In this document: positions 6,229-12,405 of the stretch, piece by piece
Layout: each line of letters starts with the position of its first letter
Numbering within the stretch: position 1 is the stretch's first letter
DNA from: a virus
Strand: one strand, 5' to 3'
IMG/VR virus record: IMGVR_UViG_3300042507_000342
Location: 1-31,191 of that record
Length of the DNA: 31,191 bases
The notes under the pieces: generated by a model
Told to the model about the DNA's origin: nothing
What the model saw: the letters and a program-made list of their open reading frames with translations, nothing else
The model's database searches: none
Made by a program: the position numbers and the translations under genes

Positions 6229-7647
6229 TTAAAATTTAGCTTCTTCAAATAAATTCTTTAATTGCTTTAGTGCTTCGTCTCCAGAATTTAATCCTAGATT
6301 CTGATAAGCCCTAAGCTCATCATAAGAATCAGCGATTCGATTGGTAGTCACATCCACATAGCGATCAATAGTGCAAGTCTCCCCATCTCTGTTTTTAAGG
6401 ATCACATAGTTTAGGATATTATCGTCCGGTCCTTTGGCTGTATTGTTAGCCCTGGCGTCTGTGTACTTGTAGTAATCGTCGCGATATAAACCGATCACAG
6501 CAATGGCATCCTGCTCGACATTCCCAGAGCTTCTAATATCTGATAGCTGTGGAAGTCTTGAGGACCTTCCCTCGATTCCTCTAGATAACTGAGACAAAGC
6601 GATGATCGGAATCTTCAGCTTCCTGGTTAGCTTCTGAATCTTATTGGATACAGAAGAAACCTGAGCAAAGTCTGACTGGTCCTTTAGCTGATTGTCTCTA
6701 ATTAGTTGCAGATAGTCGATGACTACGATGTCAATCTTATTCCGTTTGGCTTCAGATGTCAGAATCATGGACAGATAGTTTATGTCTCTATTATCAGAGT
6801 CATAGAAGAAGATCGGAAGCGATTTAAGGATCGAAGCGTTTGAGTTCCTGATTTTTAGAATGTCATCTGGCTTCACTCGGTTAGCTTTTAGATCACTGTA
6901 TTTGTAGTCGTGATTCTCTGAGCTAATAAGTCGAAACATTAGCGACTCTTTAGGCATCTCTAGTGAAAGGAATAGAACTCGCTTGCCTGATTTCGCTGCA
7001 CTCTTAGCGTGTTGAAGTCCTGCGATAGTCTTGCCCATACCTGGACGCCCAGCGATTACCGTCATTCCTTCCTGGAATCCTCCTAGGATATAGTTCAAAT
7101 CCCTAGATCCGGTGTCGATACCTGAGAACTTAATCTTCCCAGCGTTAGCTTCTAGCTTATCGATGACATGATCATAAACTGAGGCAATGTCAAACACCTC
7201 AGAGGATTCGATTGATCGCTCTAAGCTATCCATCTCCTTGGTAATTATCGTCTGCAAGTCAGAGACTTCCTTGTTATCCAGGATTGCAGTCTGAATCTTG
7301 AAGGCTAAATCGTGGAATCTTCTCTTTCCTTCTGTCTCTTTTAGCTGATAGCAGGATTCTTCTAGGTTAATCAATCGGTCAGGCATTAGTTTCAGGACCA
7401 ATTCAGCCGAAATTCCTTTTTCTTTTTCTTTGCTTTTAAGGACTCTAAATATATCCGCCCTAGTGATTCTCTTATCTTCTAGGGATAGTTCCTTAAATGC
7501 AAGAAATGACGCCTTAAATAAAGCGTCTGTGAAAGATTCTTCACTGACTAATTTATTAGCTTCACTAAATAGGTGAGGATAAGCTAGTAAGTGTGAGACG
7601 ATGTCACGCTCCAGGTGCACATCATTTAGATTAAGTTTTATTGCCAT
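6229..7647 (-). CDS. dnaB: Replicative DnaB-like helicase
   Basis: 472 aa. The N-terminal helical domain (about 1-110) is followed by a RecA-like motor with Walker A GRPGMGKT (200-207) and Walker B VVIDYLQL (308-315). ALSQLSR (350-356) and LSDIRSSGNVEQDA (368-381) complete the DnaB signature. It is a hexameric 5'-3' helicase that should unwind phage DNA at the fork. It overlaps the end of the initiator gene by 10 bases, a usual initiator-helicase pairing. The ATG is preceded by ATACCAAACGA. Length is normal for phage DnaB. Confidence 0.95.
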   Translation of the reverse strand: MAIKLNLNDVHLERDIVSHLLAYPHLFSEANKLVSEESFTDALFKASFLAFKELSLEDKRITRADIFRVLKSKEKEKGISAELVLKLMPDRLINLEESCYQLKETEGKRRFHDLAFKIQTAILDNKEVSDLQTIITKEMDSLERSIESSEVFDIASVYDHVIDKLEANAGKIKFSGIDTGSRDLNYILGGFQEGMTVIAGRPGMGKTIAGLQHAKSAAKSGKRVLFLSLEMPKESLMFRLISSENHDYKYSDLKANRVKPDDILKIRNSNASILKSLPIFFYDSDNRDINYLSMILTSEAKRNKIDIVVIDYLQLIRDNQLKDQSDFAQVSSVSNKIQKLTRKLKIPIIALSQLSRGIEGRSSRLPQLSDIRSSGNVEQDAIAVIGLYRDDYYKYTDARANNTAKGPDDNILNYVILKNRDGETCTIDRYVDVTTNRIADSYDELRAYQNLGLNSGDEALKQLKNLFEEAKF

Positions 7648-8327
7648 TCGTTTGGTATTATAGGTTTGTCGTTCAAAGCTAATTGATTAACTGGACTTTT
7701 CAAATTTTGTATTTCATCATTGAAACATTTGCCATTAAGATAGGTCAGGGGATTCTTTCTATACTGCAAGTCTGGATTTGCTTGGACGTAGAACTTTACG
7801 TTCGCTAGAATCTTCTGAACCTCCTGATCTGTCAATTTACTCCAGACCTTTTCAGTCTTTGCTCTATCCACTTTCTTGTTATACTCATTCCAGAAAATTT
7901 CAAACTCATCTTTGTATTTTATTTCATTTACTTTACTTTCCTTTACTTTAGGAGTGTTACGAACGTGTTCCGAACGCGTTACATTTTCGCTAAGTTGCTG
8001 ATTTTCACGCCATTCTAAAATTCGTTTTGCATTTTTTTCTTTTTTAATTTGATACTTTTCACTAAAGTTTAGCAATTGTTTGTTAAAAGTCTCACCATTA
8101 TTCGAAGAAATCAAATCTATTTGCTCCATAAATGACCAGCATTTTTCTAGTTTTTTACCTACGTTTAGCTGGTGCTTTAGGATGTTAGTCTTGATTGGTT
8201 TCTCTTGCAAAGCTAGCTTCTCTAGGATCGTGTAAAATAATCCAAGACCTTCGTATCCAAACTCGAGATAAAGCTCTGTGATCTTCTCATCATTGAATGA
8301 GTTGGAATCATGTAAAAAGTATTTCAT
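7638..8327 (-). CDS. Replication initiator/organiser, DUF4373-like
   Basis: 229 aa from the ATG at 8327. The open frame continues upstream to a GTG at 8432, but that stretch is a structured leader and not coding. Residues 1-60 (KYFLHDSNSFNDEKI, FGYEGLGLFYTILEKLAL) match the Lin1244/Lin1753-type N-terminal domain (DUF4373), a winged-helix DNA-binding module. A polar linker of about residues 100-145 follows. The C-terminal part has FEIFWNEYNKKVDRAKTEKV and NPLTYLNGKCFNDEI, like helicase-loader/replisome organiser tails. The linker-coding DNA holds tandem repeats that may be the origin. The gene lies directly downstream of the kissing-loop leader. Confidence 0.8.
   Translation of the reverse strand: MKYFLHDSNSFNDEKITELYLEFGYEGLGLFYTILEKLALQEKPIKTNILKHQLNVGKKLEKCWSFMEQIDLISSNNGETFNKQLLNFSEKYQIKKEKNAKRILEWRENQQLSENVTRSEHVRNTPKVKESKVNEIKYKDEFEIFWNEYNKKVDRAKTEKVWSKLTDQEVQKILANVKFYVQANPDLQYRKNPLTYLNGKCFNDEIQNLKSPVNQLALNDKPIIPNEWQ
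7921..7986. other. Candidate replication origin inside the initiator gene
   Basis: Two 10-bp direct repeats, CGAACGTGTT (7960-7969) and CGAACGCGTT (7971-7980), lie 11 bp apart, one helical turn. A degenerate third copy sits at 7949-7958 in the same register. Beside them are two TTTACTTTA copies (7927-7935, 7942-7950) in a pyrimidine/AT-rich tract that could unwind. Phage lambda has the same plan: iterons plus an AT-rich tract within the linker-coding part of gene O. Function is inference. Confidence 0.45.
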
Positions 8328-8335
8328 TTTAAAAT

Positions 8336-8373
8336 AAAAAAAAGCCAGTCTGCGTAGGAGTGCAAATCTGGCT
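8336..8373 (-). terminator. Rho-independent terminator in front of the initiator gene
   Basis: On the minus strand AGCCAG (8373-8368) pairs with CTGGCT (8348-8343). Inside it TTTGC (8366-8362) pairs with GCAGA (8353-8349) with one G-U pair and one bulged A. The loop is ACTCCTAC (8361-8354) and eight T follow, the first of them overlapping the stem (8343-8336). It ends nine bases before the initiator ATG, so it should act as an attenuator or as the 3' end of a small RNA. Confidence 0.75.
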
Positions 8374-8425
8374 CTGGTTTTTAAACCGGTAAACAACCCA
8401 AGAACTCCTACCCTCTTGGCTTGTT
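8336..8425 (-). ncRNA. Structured leader or small RNA with complementary hairpin loops
   Basis: About 90 nt between a promoter and the initiator gene. Hairpin 1 pairs AACAAGCCAAGA (8425-8414) with TCTTGGGTTGTT (8403-8392), 11 of 12 positions, with loop GGGTAGGAGT. Hairpin 2 is a short GGTT/AACC stem (8387-8376). Hairpin 3 is the terminator with loop ACTCCTAC. The loops of hairpins 1 and 3 are perfectly complementary over 8 nt (8404-8411 with 8354-8361), so they can kiss. The predicted transcription start falls at the base of hairpin 1. I recognise no known RNA family. No good reading frame is present apart from an implausible GTG extension of the initiator. Confidence 0.65.
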
Positions 8426-8426
8426 G

Positions 8427-8463
8427 TGTCACAAATATATCTAAATCTGTGACATCCTACAAA
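8427..8463 (-). promoter_or_regulatory. Bacteroidota-type promoter with overlapping operator-like inverted repeat
   Basis: Minus strand TTTG (8463-8460), 20-nt spacer, TATATTTG (8439-8432): a near-consensus TTTG-N19/20-TAnnTTTG promoter of the Bacteroidota primary sigma factor. A perfect 7-bp inverted repeat TGTCACA (8427-8433) / TGTGACA (8448-8454), centres 21 bp apart, covers the -7 box and spacer. It looks like a site for a dimeric regulator. It should drive the leader RNA and the replication genes. Confidence 0.65.
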
Positions 8464-8651
8464 TCATTTAAAAGATTTTCTAGCCTCATGATCTCCGCCT
8501 CAGCTTCACTGATCTTATCAAGAATCAAATCGAACGCTTTGACGTCTGGATTATAGTACTTCATGATCTGGCTGTATTCATTTAGATCGATTTTACGGTG
8601 CGCTATTTGTACGTTCACCACTGCAAGAAAGCATCTGTCTTCTAGTGTCAT
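8457..8651 (-). CDS. Small hypothetical protein
   Basis: 64 aa. Helical, with a coiled-coil-like acidic end (LDKISEAEAEIMRLENLLNDL trimmed at the stop). The ATG overlaps the next upstream stop as ATGA, and its 3' end contains the -33 box of the replication promoter. The final stretch has a leucine heptad feel, so it may dimerise. No known family; not obviously a member of the paralogue array beside it. Confidence 0.65.
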   Translation of the reverse strand: MTLEDRCFLAVVNVQIAHRKIDLNEYSQIMKYYNPDVKAFDLILDKISEAEAEIMRLENLLNDL

Positions 8652-8848
8652 TGTCTTTCTTTTATGTGACTAACCACCTCGCGCCAATAGGTGCAATCTA
8701 GACCGTCGATTATTCTGTTTTTAATGATCAGCCTGGAGTTTTCTAATGCCTCCTCTAGGACGCTCTTCATGTGGATCTTACCGTATTGCTTGAGGTGTGT
8801 GCCTGCAATATAGTCGATTATATCTTCTGCTTTCTCCTTCGCTGTCAT
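8648..8848 (-). CDS. Tandem paralogue 1, small helical protein
   Basis: 66 aa. It shares with the next three genes the start MTxKxKAxxI, a middle helix, and the end pattern YWREVVSHI. The family resembles small phage proteins of unknown role with an N-terminal helix and a C-terminal YWxEV helix. It is joined to both neighbours by ATGA overlaps. The middle is the most diverged of the four, having lost the Ala/Cys-rich core. Confidence 0.7.
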   Translation of the reverse strand: MTAKEKAEDIIDYIAGTHLKQYGKIHMKSVLEEALENSRLIIKNRIIDGLDCTYWREVVSHIKERQ

Positions 8849-9033
8849 ATCATTCCTAGGGCATAGACTTCAAAGCGTACCTCCTGCCAATAGGCAGAAT
8901 CTTCCTCGTAGTCAGTTTTCTCATCTATGATTTCAAATACTGCAATCCCGGCGCACTGCTTAGCGATGTCAAAATCTCCGGTAGCCTGGTAAAATCTGCG
9001 GACTAGGTCCTTTGCTTTTTCTTTCGGTGTCAT
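8845..9033 (-). CDS. Tandem paralogue 2, small helical protein
   Basis: 62 aa: MTPKEKAKDLVRRFYQATG, a core helix QCAGIAVFEIIDE, then SAYWQEVRFEV. This copy is closest to the consensus of the array, and its EIIDE core recurs as DEIL or AEIV in its neighbours. Function unknown. The stop is coupled to copy 1, and one base separates it from copy 3. Confidence 0.7.
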   Translation of the reverse strand: MTPKEKAKDLVRRFYQATGDFDIAKQCAGIAVFEIIDEKTDYEEDSAYWQEVRFEVYALGMI

Positions 9034-9034
9034 G

Positions 9035-9277
9035 TTAATATAGGTCTTCGTTAAATCTGTCTGCTCTTGCTTCGTGTCTTCCGCTTCTCATATCCATTAT
9101 AATATCCCGGACTTCATGCCAATAATCAAAGGCTTGTTTGCTATTAACATTTGGAGACATGAAATTAAGTATTTCATCAATACATAAACAAGCGCAAAGT
9201 CTTGTCTGGTCAAAGTCCATTGTAAAATCCAATGTATACTTCCTAATTAGCTGGTCTGCTTTCTGTTGTGGTGTCAT
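9035..9277 (-). CDS. Tandem paralogue 3, small helical protein with extra tail
   Basis: 80 aa: MTPQQKADQLIRKY, core LCACLCIDEIL with three Cys, then FDYWHEVRDIIMDM. It has an additional charged tail of about 16 residues (RSGRHEARADRFNEDLY) missing from the other copies. The Cys-rich core may be structural. It follows copy 4 after three bases. Confidence 0.7.
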   Translation of the reverse strand: MTPQQKADQLIRKYTLDFTMDFDQTRLCACLCIDEILNFMSPNVNSKQAFDYWHEVRDIIMDMRSGRHEARADRFNEDLY

Positions 9278-9280
9278 GGC

Positions 9281-9472
9281 TTATAGATTGATTATGTCCT
9301 CTCTTAATTCTGCCCAATAGCTGAGGTCTAAGTCTCCAGCGTGTATCGCTTCCATGACAATCTCCGCGCCTAGGATAGCTGAGGCAATGGCCTCCTCTTT
9401 GTTTTTCTTGATCTGTGGATGCGCTTCCTGGAAACGCTTCACTAGAGTGCTTGCAAATTGTTTTCTTGTCAT
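9281..9472 (-). CDS. Tandem paralogue 4, small helical protein
   Basis: 63 aa: MTRKQFASTLVKRFQEA, core EAIASAILGAEIVMEAI, then LSYWAELREDI. It is the first of the four to be transcribed. Its ATG is preceded by AACCAAGTA, a variant of the recurring pre-start element, and by a 7-bp hairpin. A candidate -7 box lies about 45 bases upstream. Function unknown. Confidence 0.7.
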   Translation of the reverse strand: MTRKQFASTLVKRFQEAHPQIKKNKEEAIASAILGAEIVMEAIHAGDLDLSYWAELREDIINL

Positions 9473-9487
9473 TACTTGGTTAGATGT

Positions 9488-9525
9488 GGGCTAGCCTTTG
9501 TGACTAGCCCTGGTTTACAAATTTA
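9488..9525 (-). promoter_or_regulatory. Candidate -7 box followed by a leader hairpin
   Basis: Minus strand TAAATTTG (9525-9518) fits TAnnTTTG, though no clear -33 TTTG is seen. Directly downstream GGGCTAG (9510-9504) and CTAGCCC (9494-9488) form a perfect 7-bp hairpin that would sit at the 5' end of the RNA for the paralogue array. Its loop overlaps TTTGTGAC (plus strand 9497-9504), resembling the operator half-site at 8448-8454. Confidence 0.35.
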
Positions 9526-9526
9526 A

Positions 9527-9793
9527 TTAATTTTTTATTCTCCTAGCTCTGTGGTAAAAAATTCCTTCTAGGTAAGGGAAGTCTGATTCGAATTTGTAGG
9601 CATAGTCTACAGTAAAATTATTATTAACCTTGTAGCGTTCAGTCTTTTCGATCATTGACTCCCAGCGGATCCGCTCGAATACTTGCTTAGATCCTATTTT
9701 CTTGTGGCCTCTATTGATCAGCAAAAATGCGAAGCGCTTGAACTCTTCGTATATCTGAGGATTGCGCTCGTGATACTGTTGAAATGTTAGCAT
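9527..9793 (-). CDS. Conserved small phage protein
   Basis: 88 aa. It starts MLTFQQYHERNPQIYEEF and has a central KIGSKQVFERIRWES and an end section FTVDYAYKFESDFPYLEGIF with a basic tail. The FTVD-Y-KFE-FP layout recurs in Bacteroidota phage and prophage proteins of unknown function; a small DNA-binding role is only a guess. Its first 83 bases also lie inside the frame of the upstream gene. Confidence 0.7.
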   Translation of the reverse strand: MLTFQQYHERNPQIYEEFKRFAFLLINRGHKKIGSKQVFERIRWESMIEKTERYKVNNNFTVDYAYKFESDFPYLEGIFYHRARRIKN

Positions 9794-9896
9794 CGTTTTG
9801 ATATTTAGATGAATAGTAAAGTTTTCGGTAGTCTGCCTGGAGCTGGTTAGCTATGTGATCCATCCAGTCGTTAAATTTAATCTTCTCTGTTTTCAT
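9711..9896 (-). CDS. Small hypothetical protein with a long 3' overlap
   Basis: 61 aa, MKTEKIKFNDWMDHIANQLQ at the start. Residues 1-34 are unique. The last 27 codons lie in another frame over the start of the next gene (9711-9793) and read STVSRAQSSDIRRVQ, which looks less constrained. Real start support comes from overlap with the upstream stop by 20 bases and from the otherwise empty 9794-9876. The C-terminus may vary between relatives. Confidence 0.5.
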   Translation of the reverse strand: MKTEKIKFNDWMDHIANQLQADYRKLYYSSKYQNDANISTVSRAQSSDIRRVQALRIFADQ

Positions 9897-10080
9897 AGGG
9901 ATTCTCTGTCGTTATATAAATCCAAGCTTCCATTCTTTCCGGATCGTTTGTATTGCTACAAAAATACTTGTAATTCAAATCAGGGTTTAGCATTATGAAA
10001 TGACTAATCGCCCATTCATGATATTCTGAATCTCGCACCCAGACTATCTGTCCTTCTTTAAATTTTAATTCCGTGCTCAT
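9877..10080 (-). CDS. Small SH3-like hypothetical protein
   Basis: 67 aa. FKEGQIVWVRDSEYHEWAI suggests a small beta-barrel of the SH3 kind (an opening G-x-x-V-W-V-R strand). WIYITTENPYENRED closes it. Similar short proteins occur in Bacteroidota phages and prophages; the function is unknown. It overlaps the preceding gene by 23 bases. Confidence 0.65.
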   Translation of the reverse strand: MSTELKFKEGQIVWVRDSEYHEWAISHFIMLNPDLNYKYFCSNTNDPERMEAWIYITTENPYENRED

Positions 10081-10231
10081 TATAAATCGATTTAATTTCC
10101 TCTAAAACTTCTGGATAATTTAACTTTCCATAGACAGTCTGCTGGACTATTCCTATGTTCCACTCCCTAGCGCTAAAGGGTTTAATCCCCTTAGCATTTA
10201 GGCGCTCAGCACATTGCTGGTATACATTCAT
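10058..10231 (-). CDS. Small hypothetical protein
   Basis: 57 aa from MNVYQQCAERLNAKG at 10231; a start at 10249 would overlap the previous gene by 14 bases. GIKPFSAREWNIGIVQQTVYG resembles a short helix-turn-helix (S-x-x-E-W-x-x-x-x-V), so it might bind DNA. That reading is tentative. Confidence 0.55.
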   Translation of the reverse strand: MNVYQQCAERLNAKGIKPFSAREWNIGIVQQTVYGKLNYPEVLEEIKSIYNEHGIKI

Positions 10232-10235
10232 TTTC

Positions 10236-10433
10236 TTAATCCTGATCATCTTGATTCTGCTTTAATTTTTCGTATGGAGTTGATCCAATTACTTTGTATC
10301 CTGACATCATTTGCCAGTCCACATATTTGAGGTATTCTTCACTCGAAGCGAATCGCTCTATAACTGTGAAGTAGTTTCCGAATTGGCTCTTCATATCTAA
10401 TCGAAGAACCTGAGGGTATGTCTCGACTACCAT
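10236..10433 (-). CDS. Small hypothetical protein
   Basis: 65 aa, mixed alpha/beta (GNYFTVIERFASSEEYLKYV, SGYKVIGSTPYEKL) with an acidic/polar tail. No family recognised. It overlaps the SSB-like gene's stop by 7 bases, so both are probably co-translated. Confidence 0.6.
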   Translation of the reverse strand: MVVETYPQVLRLDMKSQFGNYFTVIERFASSEEYLKYVDWQMMSGYKVIGSTPYEKLKQNQDDQD

Positions 10434-11077
10434 GGCAGATCGTCCTCCTCCACTTCCATAATTGGCTCCTCCACAGCTGTGGCTGTTGGCTTAGCGTTTT
10501 GCTTTAGTGCCTTGTATTCATTTGATGATTCAATCTTCTCCTTGATGAAATCAGGGAATGAATCAAAAGCCACCTGGTCAAAGTTACTAACTGAAAAAAC
10601 CATTTGAGGATTCATCAAAGCAGGCACTTCCATGCCTTTCATGACGCCACCAATGGATCCGATCTCAGCGTAAACCTTACCGCTTACCTTAGAAGTCTTA
10701 TGAATGATCGACAAGGTGCAAGCCTTGCCAGCTAGGACCGTAATATCGAACGCCTTGCATTCCTCTTCTGTTAGCGCCTTGCCTCTCCAGGAGTTTAAGA
10801 AAGCGCGAAGGTTTGACTTCTCACCTAGTGACAAAGTAAATTCTTTCGAAATTACTTGAGGCTGTTCTCCGTTCTCCTCCTTAAATACTTTTAGTTCAGT
10901 TGGAAGCTCGAAGGTAAGGCGCACTTTATTAACGAACTTCTCTTCGCCCATGTAGGACTCTTTTACTGTTCCCATGTGAATCATGGAATAGCATCGTGCG
11001 ACGTAAGTACCGGCCTGGATCGGCTCGTAGTTTGAGCCTCCAGTCGAAGAGGCGATAATCTGTGTTTTGGTAGACAT
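10427..11077 (-). CDS. Single-stranded DNA-binding-like protein with acidic tip
   Basis: 216 aa from the ATG at 11077 (MSTKTQIIASSTGGSNYEP). The frame continues upstream to 11146, but that part overlaps a separate tiny gene. The body is beta-rich (YVARCYSMIHMGTVKES, VRLTFELPTELKVF, ISKEFTLSLGEKSNLRAFL), consistent with an OB-type core. The end EEDDLPW is an acidic tip like the DDIPF tail that bacterial SSBs use to recruit partners. It should coat single strands during replication. It is the first sizeable early gene after the 11.2 kb promoter. Family membership is inferred from layout and tail, not a decisive motif. Confidence 0.6.
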   Translation of the reverse strand: MSTKTQIIASSTGGSNYEPIQAGTYVARCYSMIHMGTVKESYMGEEKFVNKVRLTFELPTELKVFKEENGEQPQVISKEFTLSLGEKSNLRAFLNSWRGKALTEEECKAFDITVLAGKACTLSIIHKTSKVSGKVYAEIGSIGGVMKGMEVPALMNPQMVFSVSNFDQVAFDSFPDFIKEKIESSNEYKALKQNAKPTATAVEEPIMEVEEDDLPW

Positions 11078-11088
11078 GATAATAAAAA

Positions 11089-11199
11089 TTAAAGGTTTGA
11101 AATGATTGTGATAATTGATAAGATGCCGATTATAACTAAGGTCCATACAGTTGCCTCAGCTACTTCGCTACGCGTTAGATTTTTAAGTGATTCTCTCAT
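11089..11199 (-). CDS. Tiny single-span membrane peptide, 36 aa
   Basis: MRESLKNLTRSEVAEAT is followed by one hydrophobic span (VWTLVIIGILSIITIIS), with a short polar N-terminus. The ATG at 11199 sits after an A-rich stretch, and the stop is 11 bases before the SSB-like start. It is the first gene after the candidate early promoter. Small membrane peptides in this position often act on the host early in infection, but no function can be read here. Confidence 0.6.
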   Translation of the reverse strand: MRESLKNLTRSEVAEATVWTLVIIGILSIITIISNL

Positions 11200-11241
11200 T
11201 TTTTTAGATGATTATATCTCAGCACCGTTGCTTCGATATGT

Positions 11242-11249
11242 CAAAGGTA
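11242..11249 (-). promoter_or_regulatory. Candidate early promoter -7 box
   Basis: Minus strand TACCTTTG fits the Bacteroidota TAnnTTTG box. At the expected 19 nt upstream there is TTTT instead of TTTG. The flanking DNA is almost pure A/T. It points at the 36-aa membrane peptide and the early genes. Confidence 0.45.
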
Positions 11250-11320
11250 CACAAAGATTTTAGATTAAAAAATTATTTTAAATTTATTTTTATTATTTAG
11301 TGAATTATTTATTTAACGGT
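11250..11320. other. AT-rich non-coding gap between late and early genes
   Basis: From about 11256 to 11316 the sequence is almost entirely A and T. It lies between the late terminator and the early -7 box and contains no plausible minus-strand gene. It could be an UP-like promoter element or an easily melted region. The 11200-11412 gap is the longest gene-free minus-strand stretch in the window. Confidence 0.5.
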
Positions 11321-11323
11321 AAC

Positions 11324-11356
11324 AAAAAAGCCCGGAGACATTATCCCAGGGCTTTT
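11324..11356 (-). terminator. Late-operon terminator
   Basis: On the minus strand AAAAGCCC (11356-11349) pairs with GGGCTTTT (11333-11326), with an inner GG/CC closing pair. T6 runs to 11324. It follows the phosphoesterase gene stop (11413). On the plus strand the same hairpin is followed by TTTT, so it may be weakly bidirectional. Confidence 0.7.
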
Positions 11357-11412
11357 CATTAATCATCTAAACCTATAAAAACACTATGAAAACAATTAAT
11401 TACATTACAAAT

Positions 11413-12405
11413 CTACACTATTTTCCCGTCTTTTATCATAAGATTTTGAACTTTTGACAATCCGTCTTTGATTTCTACCAATGCAAAGCCGTGATTGTGT
11501 TGTGCGAACGGATAGTATTTAGGCGATAAGTGAGTCAGGCACCCGGTAGAATAGGAATGAATGAACTTTTTAAAGCCATTCTTCTTGATTGTGCTGGTAG
11601 TTCTATGGACGTGACCGATCAAAGTATTACAGAAGGTCTTATTGAACGTCGTTTGCGAAGGATTCATTCCTCCTGCCATGATCTCATGACCATGACAGAC
11701 TAACAAATCGCCCATTTCCATGCCTTGCCAATCCTCAATCCACTCGATTTTTAAGTGATCCATCCTGAAGAACTTGTCAAACTGCAATTCGTGGAGGCCA
11801 GCGAACTCTTCAGCCTGGCTAAACAGATAGCGCTGGAAGCGATTCTCATGATTGCCGGCCTTGAAGTAGATCGGTATCGTGGGGAATATATCGCGAAGCT
11901 TCTGAAGGAAGTTTCTAGCCATCTCAATCTCTCGCGGAAAGTCTCTGAGGTCCTTCTCCTTCTCATGCCTGGAGATCGAATAGAAATCGAAGGTATCTCC
12001 GTTCAAATAAAGGCAGTCTATCTCTTGCTCTCTTAGGTACTTTATAGCGCAGGTAAGCGCTTCTAAGGAATGAAAAGGAACGTGAATGTCAGATAGTATT
12101 CCAATCTTTTTTAAATGCTCAGGAAGGCGCGCACTGGTGTATTCCTTTCCGATGCCTGGCTCTATTCCAAAGCTGTCCACCTCGTCTAAGTTAAATGACT
12201 CTATCTTCGCGCTTGGTCTGGTCTTTTTAAAGTATTGAGATCGATCCTTTACAGAGATTCCGTATCTAGTCATCTGCCGATGGAAGGAAGCTAAATCTGC
12301 GTATCCGTAATTCTCCCAGTTTTCCCTTTCGAAATCTGCTCGAGTCATATTAGTCGAGTAGAAATGCTTTTTAATTGCCTCCGCCTTAGCGTTGTCTTTG
12401 CTCAT
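11413..12405 (-). CDS. Calcineurin-like metallophosphoesterase
   Basis: 330 aa. All metal-site motifs of the family are present: DIH (106-108), GDTFD (136-140), GNHE (184-187), CHGH (237-240) and GHVH (264-267). The N-terminal 90 residues (with FERENWENYGYADLASFHRQM) look like a separate small DNA-binding-like or adaptor domain. Such enzymes cleave phosphodiesters or nucleotides; relatives in phages include Mre11-like and single-domain phosphatases. It is the last gene of the late unit, immediately before the terminator. The substrate is unknown. It overlaps the upstream 67-aa gene by 20 bases. Confidence 0.88.
   Translation of the reverse strand: MSKDNAKAEAIKKHFYSTNMTRADFERENWENYGYADLASFHRQMTRYGISVKDRSQYFKKTRPSAKIESFNLDEVDSFGIEPGIGKEYTSARLPEHLKKIGILSDIHVPFHSLEALTCAIKYLREQEIDCLYLNGDTFDFYSISRHEKEKDLRDFPREIEMARNFLQKLRDIFPTIPIYFKAGNHENRFQRYLFSQAEEFAGLHELQFDKFFRMDHLKIEWIEDWQGMEMGDLLVCHGHEIMAGGMNPSQTTFNKTFCNTLIGHVHRTTSTIKKNGFKKFIHSYSTGCLTHLSPKYYPFAQHNHGFALVEIKDGLSKVQNLMIKDGKIV

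Noticed and set aside
8354-8411. tRNA-like pairing GTAGGAG/CTCCTAC (7 bp)
   Set aside because: No T-arm or D-arm can be formed between the arms and no TTC-type loop is present; the octamers fit better as two hairpin loops.
8328-8432. N-terminal extension of the initiator gene from a GTG at 8432
   Set aside because: The extra 35 residues are encoded by the structured leader and terminator, and DUF4373 similarity starts at the ATG at 8327.
11755-12036. 93-aa plus-strand open frame
   Set aside because: It lies opposite the phosphoesterase gene, whose catalytic motifs are intact; it is a shadow frame.
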